Below are positions 36,233 through 44,736 of a stretch of DNA of 64,000 bases, one piece after another. The stretch is from NCBI GenBank assembly GCA_946405135.1, contig CAMJGD010000008.1, positions 1 to 64,000 on the forward strand, written 5' to 3'. The notes under the pieces are model-generated. The model had not been told where the DNA came from, made no database searches, and saw nothing but the letters and a program-made list of their open reading frames with translations. This DNA comes from an uncultured Clostridiaceae bacterium (lineage in GTDB: Bacteria > Bacillota > Clostridia > Clostridiales > Clostridiaceae). Position 1 is the first letter of the stretch. Every line of letters starts with the position of its first letter. The translations under genes and the position numbers were made by a program.

Positions 36233-38161
36233 ATGAAAGATAACATAGTTAGAATTTATGGAATTGGAGAAAATCCAACACATAGTCTAGCCGCTGAAGA
36301 GTTAAAAAGATATATACAGATTATTGATAAAAACTCTAGAGTATTCATAGAATTTAAAAATGAATATGAACCTTCTTTAAAGGGAATTTGGATAGGATTA
36401 TTTGATTATTTTTTTTCAAAACCGCCTATTTTAGTAGAAAATAAAAATTTAGATGATGCTTTTTATATAAATATTACTGCAGCTGCAGGTATTATTGCTG
36501 CTTCTAATAGCAGAGCGCTGCTTATGGCTGTATATAAATATCTACAAAGTGCTGGATGTAGATTTATACGACCAGGCAGTCAAGGAGAATATATACCAAA
36601 TTTACCAATTGGAAGCATTGAAGTAAACATCAAAGAAAAGGCTTCTTATAGGTTTAGGGGTATATGTATAGAAGGTTCTGTAAGTTATGAAAATGTATAT
36701 GATGTGATAGAATGGTGCCCTAAAGTAGGTTTTAACAGCTATTTCATTCAGTTTAAAGATGCTTATACATTTTTTGAAAAATGGTATAAAAGAGAATATA
36801 ACCCTTTAAAAAAAGGAAGAGAGTTTACTTTAGAGGAATCAAAAATATTAACAGCTGAATTGAAAAAGGAAATAAAGAGGAGGGGTATATTATATCATGG
36901 AGTCGGACATGGATGGACATGTGAACCTTTCGGAATAAGTGCTCTGCCCTTGGAACAAAAAATATTTGATGTACCAGATAATATAAAAAGGTATCTAGCT
37001 GAATTGGATGGAAAAAGAGAGTTTTTTAAGGGAATACCTGTTAATACTAATCTTTGTTATTCTAACAAAGAAGTTAGAAATATAATAATTAACTTTATAG
37101 TGGACTATTTAGATAAAGAAAAAAATATAGATTATTTACATTTATGGCTGGCAGATGGAATGAACAATCATTGTGAGTGTGAAGAATGCAAAAAGCTTCT
37201 GCCTTCAGATTATTATGTGATGTTATTAAATGAACTTGATGAAGCTTTAAAAAATAAGGGCATTAATACCAAAATTGTTTTTCTAATTTATGTGGACTTG
37301 CTTTGGAAACCAATTAAAGAGAAAATTAAAAATTCAGATAGATTCATCATGATGTTTGCACCGATAACTAGGGAGTTTAAAGATTCCTTTAAGGCTGGTG
37401 AAGATAGCATAGAGTTAAATCCTTATAATAGAAATAAGCTAGAGTATCCAAAGTCTATAAAAGAAAATTTAGGATTTTTAAAAACATGGAAAGAGTATTT
37501 TAAAGGAGATAGCTTTGACTTTGATTACCATCTTGTTTGGGAGCATTATTATGATCCAGGCTATTATAGAATAGCTGAGATTATGTATAAAGATGTAGTA
37601 AATCTAAAGGATATTGGTCTAAATGGTATGATTAGCTGTCAGATGCAAAGAGCTTTTTTACCTACTGGTTTTGTAAATTATACTATGGCTAAAGTTCTTT
37701 GGAATAGAAAAATTACTTTTGAAGAAATCTGTGATGAATACTATGCTGCAGCTTTTGGAAAAAATGCTGAAACCATTAAGAATTATCTAAAGGAATTATC
37801 ACAGATTTTTGATAGTGATTATGCCAGAGGTGAAAAAGGTGAAATAGATAAAATAGCGGCATCAAGATTTAAACAAGCCATTGATTTAATTCATTTAAAT
37901 ATGAGATTTATAGATAAAATTTCAGATTCTGATGTCTGCAGAAACTTGTCTTATTTTTATTTAAAAATTCATGGCAAGATAGCAGAATATTATTGCTCCA
38001 TGCTCTTATATAGAGCTGAAGGCAATAAAGATAAAAAACTAGAACAGTGGAATAGATTAAAAGAATTTTTATTCCAAGAAGAAGATTATATTCAAAGAGT
38101 TTTTGATGTGAATCAATTTATTGCAACTTTAAATGGTGCATTAAAATTAGATGAAGATTAA
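36233..38161 (+). CDS. DUF4838 family protein, putative glycan hydrolase
   Basis: The 642-residue cytosolic protein has an N-terminal alpha/beta domain like the GH20/alpha-glucuronidase accessory domain (HSLAAEELKRYIQ, AAAGIIAASNSRALLMAVYKYL, QSAGCRFIRPG). The DUF4838 core carries the Cys-rich signature WLADGMNNHCECEECK near residue 305. The family is thought to comprise glycoside hydrolases, but activity is little studied. There is no signal peptide, so it would act on imported oligosaccharide. The gene follows two sugar permeases by 50 bp and precedes nanE by 18 bp, so it is part of the same catabolic operon. Confidence 0.85.
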   Translation: MKDNIVRIYGIGENPTHSLAAEELKRYIQIIDKNSRVFIEFKNEYEPSLKGIWIGLFDYFFSKPPILVENKNLDDAFYINITAAAGIIAASNSRALLMAVYKYLQSAGCRFIRPGSQGEYIPNLPIGSIEVNIKEKASYRFRGICIEGSVSYENVYDVIEWCPKVGFNSYFIQFKDAYTFFEKWYKREYNPLKKGREFTLEESKILTAELKKEIKRRGILYHGVGHGWTCEPFGISALPLEQKIFDVPDNIKRYLAELDGKREFFKGIPVNTNLCYSNKEVRNIIINFIVDYLDKEKNIDYLHLWLADGMNNHCECEECKKLLPSDYYVMLLNELDEALKNKGINTKIVFLIYVDLLWKPIKEKIKNSDRFIMMFAPITREFKDSFKAGEDSIELNPYNRNKLEYPKSIKENLGFLKTWKEYFKGDSFDFDYHLVWEHYYDPGYYRIAEIMYKDVVNLKDIGLNGMISCQMQRAFLPTGFVNYTMAKVLWNRKITFEEICDEYYAAAFGKNAETIKNYLKELSQIFDSDYARGEKGEIDKIAASRFKQAIDLIHLNMRFIDKISDSDVCRNLSYFYLKIHGKIAEYYCSMLLYRAEGNKDKKLEQWNRLKEFLFQEEDYIQRVFDVNQFIATLNGALKLDED

Positions 38162-38179
38162 TAAAATTTAGATAAGGAG

Positions 38180-38881
38180 TTGATTGATACGAATTATATA
38201 TTATCTAACATAAAAGGTGGGCTAATTGTATCTTGTCAAGCCCTAAAACATGAGCCTCTTCATTCTTCATTTATAATGTCTAAAATGGCTTATGCAGCTA
38301 AAATAGGAGGAGCAGTAGCTATAAGAGCAAATAGTTATGATGACATAGTTGAAATCAAAAAGAATGTGGATATACCTGTATTAGGAATAGTAAAAAGAGA
38401 TTATGAGGATAGCCAAATTTATATTACTCCTACTATGAAGGAAATAGAAGAGTTAGTTAGTGCAAAAGCAGATGTAATTGCCTTAGATGCAACAAATAGG
38501 AAAAGACCAGGAGGAATGGATTTGGAAGAATTTGTTCAACAAATCAGAAAAGAGCATAAAGATTTATTGCTTATGGCGGATATATCTACTTATGAAGAAG
38601 GAGTGGAAGCTTATAGACTTGGGTTTGATATAGTATCTACTACTTTATCAGGATACACAGAATATAGTAAAAGGAGTGAAGAACCAGACTTCAAACTTCT
38701 TAAGAGGCTGACTAATGATTTAGATATACCTATAATAGCTGAAGGAAGAATATGGACGCCAGAACAGGCTAAAATAGCATTGGAATTAGGAGCTTTTGCA
38801 GTGGTAGTTGGTACAGCTATAACAAGACCTAAGGAAATAACAGAAAGATTTGTAAAAAAGATAAAATCAGTTAACTGTTAG
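38180..38881 (+). CDS. nanE: N-acetylmannosamine-6-phosphate 2-epimerase
   Basis: NanE converts ManNAc-6-P to GlcNAc-6-P. The TIM-barrel protein (about 233 residues) shows IKGGLIVSCQALKHEPLH at the N-terminus, IVKRDY, the catalytic Lys/Asp region with DATNRKRPGG, STLSGYT, and the phosphate-binding IIAEGRI and VVVGTAITRP. The start is odd: aaggag directly abuts TTG 38180, leaving no spacer, and no ATG or GTG follows before the conserved region. A non-standard start (ATT 38183) cannot be excluded. No sialate lyase or ManNAc kinase gene is nearby. Confidence 0.92.
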   Translation: MIDTNYILSNIKGGLIVSCQALKHEPLHSSFIMSKMAYAAKIGGAVAIRANSYDDIVEIKKNVDIPVLGIVKRDYEDSQIYITPTMKEIEELVSAKADVIALDATNRKRPGGMDLEEFVQQIRKEHKDLLLMADISTYEEGVEAYRLGFDIVSTTLSGYTEYSKRSEEPDFKLLKRLTNDLDIPIIAEGRIWTPEQAKIALELGAFAVVVGTAITRPKEITERFVKKIKSVNC

Positions 38882-38908
38882 ATTGATTTGTGGTGCAATT
38901 GGATTTTA

Positions 38909-38953
38909 AATAATGTGATGGAGAAGATTGTTTTTCTATTACATTATTTTTTT
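38909..38953 (+). terminator. Terminator of the sugar operon
   Basis: aaataatgtgat pairs imperfectly with attacattattt and is followed by a T-run. Confidence 0.7.
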
Positions 38954-39131
38954 ATTTTCTACAATCTATATATTAGCATCATAAAGAGCATAAAAAATTA
39001 TGACTAATAATGAACAAAATTTAAATGCAAAATGGGCTAATTACCTTTATAATTGAAAGTATAGAGAATATTTTTTGTATATCTTAATAAATTTAAAAAT
39101 AGTTAAAAAAATTAAATTCTGAGGTGATGTT

Positions 39132-41210
39132 ATGGTAATTCAAAAAACTATCCATACTCACATAGATGAACAGGTAAAAAATCAAGGCTGCGAAGCAGCA
39201 TTAGATTATTATGAGAGCCAGCTTAAGAATGCCTGTACTTTAGGGGATTTTCAAAAAGCTTCATCTATTATGATAAATATTATTAAGCTTTACAAGAAAA
39301 GTGATAAGAATACAGAGAGCTTAATTAAAGATTTGCATGGGAAAAAGGATTTCTATCATATTTCTCATAGAATGAAAGTACAATATGATATTTTTATGCT
39401 AAATAAGCTGAATTTAGAAAAAAGTACAGAAAGCTATCAAAAATTATTTGAGGATACCTTAAAATATATAGATAGTGCAGAATCAGGTTTAATTAAAATA
39501 AGAGAGTTTTCTAGTCTTGCCTCCGAAATGATAAGACTTAAAGATAGAAGTGGTTTTAATAGAGTATTTTCTAAAATCAAAGAAGAATTAAAAGATTTAG
39601 AAAACATAGATGGTGCCTGCGATGTGGTTATAAATATGTTTTTATATTTAGACCATATTGATAGCTCAATGAATCAATTGTTAATAGATTCCTGTTATGA
39701 TATTCTAAACTTCTATAGTAATGATATTATAAAGTATGAAAGATTAAAAAGAATTTTAAACTTTTTTGCAAGACTTAGAGAAGTAAAAGAGATTAATAAT
39801 ATATCAAAAAGCATATTAAAATCTTTTAATACAATGATTATAAAAGATACAGAAGATCCAAGATGGGATATGCTGCTACACCTTTTGCAGTTAAATATTA
39901 AAATTGATGATTTTGAGTTATCAAAATATATAGTTAACATCATAATGAAAAAGATTCATGGATTTAACTCTACGGAAATAAAAGTGCAGTGCTATAAAAA
40001 TTTATTAGATATAATCTCTCCAGCAGAATCTATGGATATAACGGGTAAGATAATCCACAGCTTTGAGAGAGAAATAGAATACGTAGACAAAGATCATTTA
40101 AGCATTGAAGTTTTGCATGAAATTTCAGATGTATATTTAAAAGCAGGAGAAAGTGATAAAGCAAAATTATATATTAAAAAGTCATTAAATGCATTAGAAT
40201 ACTGCCAAAAATATACTTTAGTATATGATATGATAAAAAAGATGAACTTTCTTCAAATGAAAAAAGAAAGTAAAGCCATACTGAATAGAAAGATAGAAGA
40301 AGTTAAATCAAACACTAAACCTATTTATAAAGTTTCTAGCAAAGAAGATAATGAAGTTCAAAGGGATGAAAATGAAATATTATTTTTAAAGATGTGTGTA
40401 GAACTTTTAGTTGAGGATGGAAACTTAGATAAAGCCATTGAATTAAAAGATTGGATTGAGGACTATATAAAAAACCATCCGGATTTGTTTTTTGCTAATT
40501 CTAGGAATTCCTATTTGAACAATCTAGCTATAGAGCTTATAAAAAGAAATCAAATCCAAAGGTTTATGGATAATATAGATACTATATATCTTGATTTAAG
40601 ATATAATAAACAAGTGGATGAAATTATGTATATAATTGAGAATATGCTTAAAAATGGCGACAAACCTTTAGCAGAAAAAATTATCAATAAATTAAGTATT
40701 TCATCCTTTGGAAGTAGAGATAAGCTTTTAGTTCACATAGAAAATATGTATAAAAATGGTTATAAACAAGAAGCATTAAAAGTAGTAGATAAAATGAAAG
40801 ATAATAGGATATATTGCTATTTTAAGCTGGCAGAGAGCTTTGCATCAGAAAGAAACTGGCATGAGATAATAGATCTTGTAAATCATCAAAAAAGCTTAAA
40901 ATATAAACTAGAACTCTTAGAGCACTCCATAAAATACGTATCAAAAGGGTATATAGAGGAATTTATATATTATATAGAAAATTCTATAGAACCTGAAGTA
41001 AAATATGAGTTTTATAATCTTATTTTAGATAAAACAGGATATTTAAACTTAAATGAAATGCTTTTTGTTTTAGGAAAAAGCGATTTTAGAAAGGATACCA
41101 TGATAAAAATTCTTTATAGATATGGGGAATATTTAAGATATTTTGAAGATTATAATTTGCCTTGGGTAAAGGATAAAGTAAAGGAAATAAATGAGATAAT
41201 AGCTTTATAA
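39132..41210 (+). CDS. Large helical-repeat (TPR-like) protein, unknown function
   Basis: The 692-residue product is not recognised. It is predicted to be almost entirely alpha-helical, with many 30-40-residue helix pairs: AALDYYESQLKNACTLGDFQKAS, EISDVYLKAGESDKAKLYIKK, LVEDGNLDKAIELKDWIEDY and KPLAEKIINKL. The A-x-x-Y-x-x-A/G-x-x-D-x-A spacing is typical of TPR or related solenoids that bind proteins. There is no signal peptide or membrane segment. It is monocistronic with a good ribosome site and its own terminator, so its partners cannot be inferred from neighbours. Confidence 0.8.
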   Translation: MVIQKTIHTHIDEQVKNQGCEAALDYYESQLKNACTLGDFQKASSIMINIIKLYKKSDKNTESLIKDLHGKKDFYHISHRMKVQYDIFMLNKLNLEKSTESYQKLFEDTLKYIDSAESGLIKIREFSSLASEMIRLKDRSGFNRVFSKIKEELKDLENIDGACDVVINMFLYLDHIDSSMNQLLIDSCYDILNFYSNDIIKYERLKRILNFFARLREVKEINNISKSILKSFNTMIIKDTEDPRWDMLLHLLQLNIKIDDFELSKYIVNIIMKKIHGFNSTEIKVQCYKNLLDIISPAESMDITGKIIHSFEREIEYVDKDHLSIEVLHEISDVYLKAGESDKAKLYIKKSLNALEYCQKYTLVYDMIKKMNFLQMKKESKAILNRKIEEVKSNTKPIYKVSSKEDNEVQRDENEILFLKMCVELLVEDGNLDKAIELKDWIEDYIKNHPDLFFANSRNSYLNNLAIELIKRNQIQRFMDNIDTIYLDLRYNKQVDEIMYIIENMLKNGDKPLAEKIINKLSISSFGSRDKLLVHIENMYKNGYKQEALKVVDKMKDNRIYCYFKLAESFASERNWHEIIDLVNHQKSLKYKLELLEHSIKYVSKGYIEEFIYYIENSIEPEVKYEFYNLILDKTGYLNLNEMLFVLGKSDFRKDTMIKILYRYGEYLRYFEDYNLPWVKDKVKEINEIIAL

Positions 41211-41229
41211 TAATAGTTAGATGCTATAA

Positions 41230-41282
41230 AAAAGTCTTTTGCATGGTGAACAAGACTGCACATGCAAAAGACGTTTTCTTAT
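41230..41282 (+). terminator. Terminator after the helical-repeat gene
   Basis: gtcttttgcatg (41234-41245) pairs perfectly with catgcaaaagac (41261-41272). T-rich sequence follows. Confidence 0.75.
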
Positions 41283-41321
41283 AGTTTTACAGCTTTTATA
41301 TAAAATATTAAACATCAAATG

Positions 41322-41621
41322 CTATAATAAAAATTTTTTGTATAGTATAAGTATAATTGAAGCTATAAATATTCCATGAGATATTATTTTAGATTTTTCA
41401 CTATAAGGTGACCATTTGGATTTATTTATTATTAACCAATATAGTGCAGATAGAGGTAAAATAACTATAAAAAATATAGTATTACTATCCGATACAGAAT
41501 TTAATATGAGCAAATATATTATGGCAAGATAAGAGTTAAAAGCTATAAATTTTGTCTTGTCAGAACTGATTTTATCATTATCTTTTTGGGGCTTCTTTGA
41601 TGTTTGCCACTTTCTGTGCAT
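41322..41621 (-). CDS. Small membrane protein, unknown function
   Basis: The 99-residue protein has a basic N-terminus (MHRKWQTSKKPQKD) and three predicted membrane helices at about 28-42, 48-64 and 80-97. A short polar loop (INKSKWSPYSEKSK) lies between the last two. A strong ribosome site (aaggag) precedes ATG 41621. I do not recognise a family. Confidence 0.7.
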   Translation of the reverse strand: MHRKWQTSKKPQKDNDKISSDKTKFIAFNSYLAIIYLLILNSVSDSNTIFFIVILPLSALYWLIINKSKWSPYSEKSKIISHGIFIASIILILYKKFLL

Positions 41622-42011
41622 AATGCTCTCCTTAAATCATATTATCTAAATATATTATACAACATTATGTTTATATAAATCAGAGTTTTATAGAAAAAAA
41701 TTTATATAATTGATATATATATAATTATTGGTTATAATTAGAACATATAGAAGATTAAATAAACATAATACTATAGATGGATATTAATACATAAAAAGTA
41801 ATTTATGTTTACTTTTTATACAATATAATATATAATGGAATAAACACAGTAAAAATGATTTTTATAGAAATAGCAGTAAATATTTTTGTAAAGCGTGTAT
41901 TTTAAGGATAATTAAGGTTAATAAATTTTAAATATAGTTAAATGAAACGTAATATTATAAAAAATATTATGTTTTTTTATATATTAAAAATTATTTATGG
42001 GGGTATGAAAA
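41622..42011. other. AT-rich intergenic region with a promoter and a small hairpin
   Basis: A near-consensus plus-strand promoter (TTGATA 41710-41715, 17 bp, TATAAT 41733-41738) lies 270 bp before the next gene. A hairpin (aaaaagtaa with ttactttttt, about 41793-41818) follows the predicted start. This may be a long leader of the GreA-like gene or a short RNA. No coding potential is seen. Confidence 0.5.
41710..41738 (+). promoter_or_regulatory. SigA-type promoter, near consensus
   Basis: TTGATA and TATAAT are spaced by 17 bp. In very AT-rich DNA such matches can occur by chance. Confidence 0.5.
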
Positions 42012-42308
42012 GTGGAATTAACAAATATTCAGAGTAAATCAGCTTATTCAAATAAGGATAGCTCTGAAAAAAACAGAGGTATAAAACTTTATTCCAAAGT
42101 AGAACTATATGATTATGAAATGGAAGAAAATTTGGAACTTGTTATAGTACCTCAAAAAGAAAGTGACATAATAAATGGGAAAATATCAGTGGAATCTGAT
42201 TTAGGTAAAAATCTTTTAGGACAACAAGAAGGAGATATAATTGAGATAGATAATGGTGTAGGTAAAAGTGAAAAGATATATAAATATAAGATAGTTTCTT
42301 GGGAGTAA
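42012..42308 (+). CDS. Stand-alone GreA/GreB C-terminal domain protein
   Basis: This 98-residue protein corresponds to the FKBP-like C-terminal domain of GreA-type factors: LYSKVELYDYEMEENLELVIV, then GKISVESDLGKNLLGQQEGDIIEI. The N-terminal coiled coil that reaches into the RNA polymerase secondary channel is absent, replaced by about 20 polar residues. Like Rnk and similar proteins it may bind polymerase without stimulating RNA cleavage. It starts at GTG 42012 behind ggggg. Its small size appears native, since a ribosome site and proper start are present. Confidence 0.8.
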   Translation: MELTNIQSKSAYSNKDSSEKNRGIKLYSKVELYDYEMEENLELVIVPQKESDIINGKISVESDLGKNLLGQQEGDIIEIDNGVGKSEKIYKYKIVSWE

Positions 42309-42424
42309 ATACAAGCATCTTTTAACATGATATGAGTAAATTACGCAGTCTCTCTATAAGCTGCAATAAAAATATGCTATTATATTAATGTATTAGCATA
42401 AGAATTAAAGGAGAGACACTTTTT

Positions 42425-43093
42425 ATGATAAATTTAAAGATTTCATCTGAACTTAAAGAAGCTCTTGGAGAAAAAATGGTTATAGGCTGTATTCAGGCAG
42501 AGGTTACTGTTAGAGAAAATGTGGAGACATTGTGGGAAGAGATAGATAGGGCCTGCGAAGATATTGCTAAAGATAATAATCTTCAAGATGTACTGTCTAT
42601 AAGAAATATAAAAATTTCGAGGGAAGTCTATAAAAAATTAGGTAAAGACCCAAGCAGGTATAGAGTTTCATCAGAGTCTCTTGCAAGACGTATTGTTAAA
42701 GGAAAAGGATTGTATAGAGTTAATAATGTGGTAGATATAAATAATTTGATATCCATAATATCATTTTGGTCTGTATGTACTTATGACTGCGAAGCCATAG
42801 GCAATGATGTGCTGCTAAGGATAGGAAAAGAAGGAGAACGCTATGAAGGTATAGGAAGAGGAGACATAAATATAGCATGCATACCTGTATTTCAAGATGA
42901 AACAGGAAATTTTGGAAGCACCACTTCAGATAGTGTAAGAGCTATGGTAACAGAGAAGACTAAAAGTATATTTATGAATATAGTTTCCTTTGATGGAGAA
43001 GAGAATATGGATGCATATTTAAAGTATAGTGAAGAGCTGTTAGCAAAATATGCTGATGCAAAAAACATAGAAAAGATAATCATCAGAGTATAA
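42425..43093 (+). CDS. B3/4 domain protein (PheRS-beta editing-like)
   Basis: The 222-residue product is a stand-alone version of the B3/4 domain of phenylalanyl-tRNA synthetase beta, the part that hydrolyses misacylated tRNA. I see KISREVYKKLGKDPSRYRVSSESLARRI, YRVNNVVDINN and CDVEAIGND-like residues (YDCEAIGND), which are typical of the group. Whether the lone protein edits tRNA or another aminoacyl compound is unknown. It has a strong ribosome site and a terminator. Confidence 0.85.
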   Translation: MINLKISSELKEALGEKMVIGCIQAEVTVRENVETLWEEIDRACEDIAKDNNLQDVLSIRNIKISREVYKKLGKDPSRYRVSSESLARRIVKGKGLYRVNNVVDINNLISIISFWSVCTYDCEAIGNDVLLRIGKEGERYEGIGRGDINIACIPVFQDETGNFGSTTSDSVRAMVTEKTKSIFMNIVSFDGEENMDAYLKYSEELLAKYADAKNIEKIIIRV

Positions 43094-43126
43094 AGAAATT
43101 TTCCAAAATTAATTTTAAGAAAAAAT

Positions 43127-43172
43127 AAAATCCCTATACATAACATTTTTTGTTTTGATAGGGATTTTTTAT
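43127..43172 (+). terminator. Terminator after the B3/4 gene
   Basis: aaaatcccta pairs with tagggatttt and ends in T6. Confidence 0.8.
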
Positions 43173-43193
43173 GTGGAATATTAAAAAATCATG

Positions 43194-43222
43194 TTGACAG
43201 TAAACAATTTCATATATATAAT
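43194..43222 (+). promoter_or_regulatory. Perfect consensus SigA promoter of the maltodextrin operon
   Basis: TTGACA (43194-43199) and TATAAT (43217-43222) match consensus exactly with 17-bp spacing. The first operator lies 10 bp downstream, over the start site. Confidence 0.9.
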
Positions 43223-43232
43223 AAGAAATGAG

Positions 43233-43246
43233 GTTAACCGTTTAAC
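43233..43246. promoter_or_regulatory. LacI-type operator O1
   Basis: gttaaccgtttaac is an almost perfect palindrome with the central CG typical of LacI-family sites. It overlaps the predicted transcription start. Confidence 0.8.
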
Positions 43247-43253
43247 AAAAAAT

Positions 43254-43265
43254 TTAACCGCTTAA
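43254..43265. promoter_or_regulatory. LacI-type operator O2
   Basis: ttaaccgcttaa is centred 20 bp (about two helical turns) after O1, which would allow same-face binding. Confidence 0.78.
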
Positions 43266-43344
43266 CTTTAATTGTTTGCATAACTAAAAATATAAAAATA
43301 GATTTTCACTTTACATTATAAAATGTAAAATTTTATTTTTAAAT

Positions 43345-43356
43345 TTAACCGGTTAA
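43345..43356. promoter_or_regulatory. LacI-type operator O3, perfect palindrome
   Basis: ttaaccggttaa lies 91 bp after O2 within the 5' leader, so a repression loop or roadblock is possible. Confidence 0.78.
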
Positions 43357-43438
43357 CTAAATTATTATAATTTATGGTCAAAACTAAAACTATATTAAAA
43401 AGTTAGATTTATATTTTAATAAATGGAGGGGATTTTTT

Positions 43439-44653
43439 ATGAACAGTAAAAAGATATTTTCTATCATGCTGACTATGACTTTGGGCATAAGTATGCTTTC
43501 CGGTTGTGGAAGTAAACAGAAGGATGATGCTAAAAATAATAAAGAAGCGGAAATTGTTATTTGGCATCAATATGAACCAGGTGTAGAAGAAAATTTGAAA
43601 AAGAGTTTTGACAATTTTACTAAAGAAAATAAAAATATTAAAGTAAAATTTATAAAACAAAATGAACTTTCCAATAAAATTACTTTATCAGGGCAATCAC
43701 AAAAAGATGTGCCTGACATAATACTTGGACCAAATGATTGGGCAGGAAGATTCTCAGTTATGGGAATAGTAGAGCCTGTATCTGGACATATTGATTCAAA
43801 AATATTAGATAATCACATAAAACCTACAATAGAAGCTTTAACATATAAAGATGAATTATATGGTGTACCTATGACTTATGAATGCTTAACTTTTATGTAT
43901 AATAAAAAATTGCTAGATAAAGCTCCTCAAAATACAGATGAATTATTAGCCATGATGAAAGAAAAGAAACAGGGAGATAAATGGGGATTTCTAGATAATA
44001 TAGGTGATGCCTATCATGCAATGCCTTGGATATATGGAAATAAAGGTTTTGCTATAGATAAAGATGGAAAACCAGGATTAAACTCAGCGGAGGTAGAAGC
44101 TGCACTTAATTTTATAAAAGAAATGAAACCTTATTTACCTAAAAATATAGATTATAATGTAATGGATGGCTTATTTAAAGAAGGAAAGGCTGCAGCAGTT
44201 ATGAATGGTTCTTGGGCCATAAAAGATTACAAAGCCAATAAAAATATAGAGTTAGGTGTTGAATTATTGCCTGTTATATCAAGTACAGGGAAAAAAGCAC
44301 AGCCATTTTTAGGTGTACAGGCAGCATACATAACTAAAGGTTGTAAAAATAAAGAAGCAGCAGGAAAAGTTCTTGAATATTTTGCTTCAGAGGATATAGC
44401 TAAGGCTTTTGCAGATGCAGGGTATCTTGTAGCTAATAAAAAAGTAGATTTATCCAATGATCCAATAGCTAAAAAGTTATCTGAGCAAGCTGATTTATGT
44501 ACACCAATGCCTTGTGTACCAGAGATGTCAAATGTATGGGAACCTTTGGCAAATGCATTAAAAGAAGTTGCTACTAAAGATAATCCAGATATAAAAGCTA
44601 TATTGGAAAAGGCGCAAAAGGATGCAGAAGAAAAGATAAAAGCTGCCAAGTAG
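43439..44653 (+). CDS. Maltodextrin-type ABC transporter binding lipoprotein
   Basis: This is a 404-residue extracellular lipoprotein with signal peptide and lipobox LSGC (Cys 22). The MalE-like body has EIVIWHQYEPGVEENLKK, DVPDIILGPNDWAGRF, LYGVPMTYECLTFMYNKKLL, AAVMNGSWAIKDY and PFLGVQAAYITKG. MalE-type rather than general sugar binding is inferred from these and from the downstream GH13 enzyme. It is the first gene of a five-gene operon with a consensus promoter and LacI operators. Confidence 0.92.
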   Translation: MNSKKIFSIMLTMTLGISMLSGCGSKQKDDAKNNKEAEIVIWHQYEPGVEENLKKSFDNFTKENKNIKVKFIKQNELSNKITLSGQSQKDVPDIILGPNDWAGRFSVMGIVEPVSGHIDSKILDNHIKPTIEALTYKDELYGVPMTYECLTFMYNKKLLDKAPQNTDELLAMMKEKKQGDKWGFLDNIGDAYHAMPWIYGNKGFAIDKDGKPGLNSAEVEAALNFIKEMKPYLPKNIDYNVMDGLFKEGKAAAVMNGSWAIKDYKANKNIELGVELLPVISSTGKKAQPFLGVQAAYITKGCKNKEAAGKVLEYFASEDIAKAFADAGYLVANKKVDLSNDPIAKKLSEQADLCTPMPCVPEMSNVWEPLANALKEVATKDNPDIKAILEKAQKDAEEKIKAAK

Positions 44654-44673
44654 TAGTAACCCCTTCAATTTAA

Positions 44674-44706
44674 AGAGGATGTCTCAAGAACTTTGATGCA
44701 TCCTCT
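44674..44706 (+). repeat. Intercistronic stem-loop between binding protein and permeases
   Basis: agaggatg (44674-44681) pairs with catcctct (44699-44706). There is no T-run, so it is more likely an RNA-stabilising or attenuating hairpin than a full terminator. That would favour higher levels of the binding-protein message. Confidence 0.6.
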
Positions 44707-44736
44707 ATAAAAAATTAAAAGGGTGGAGTTGATAAT

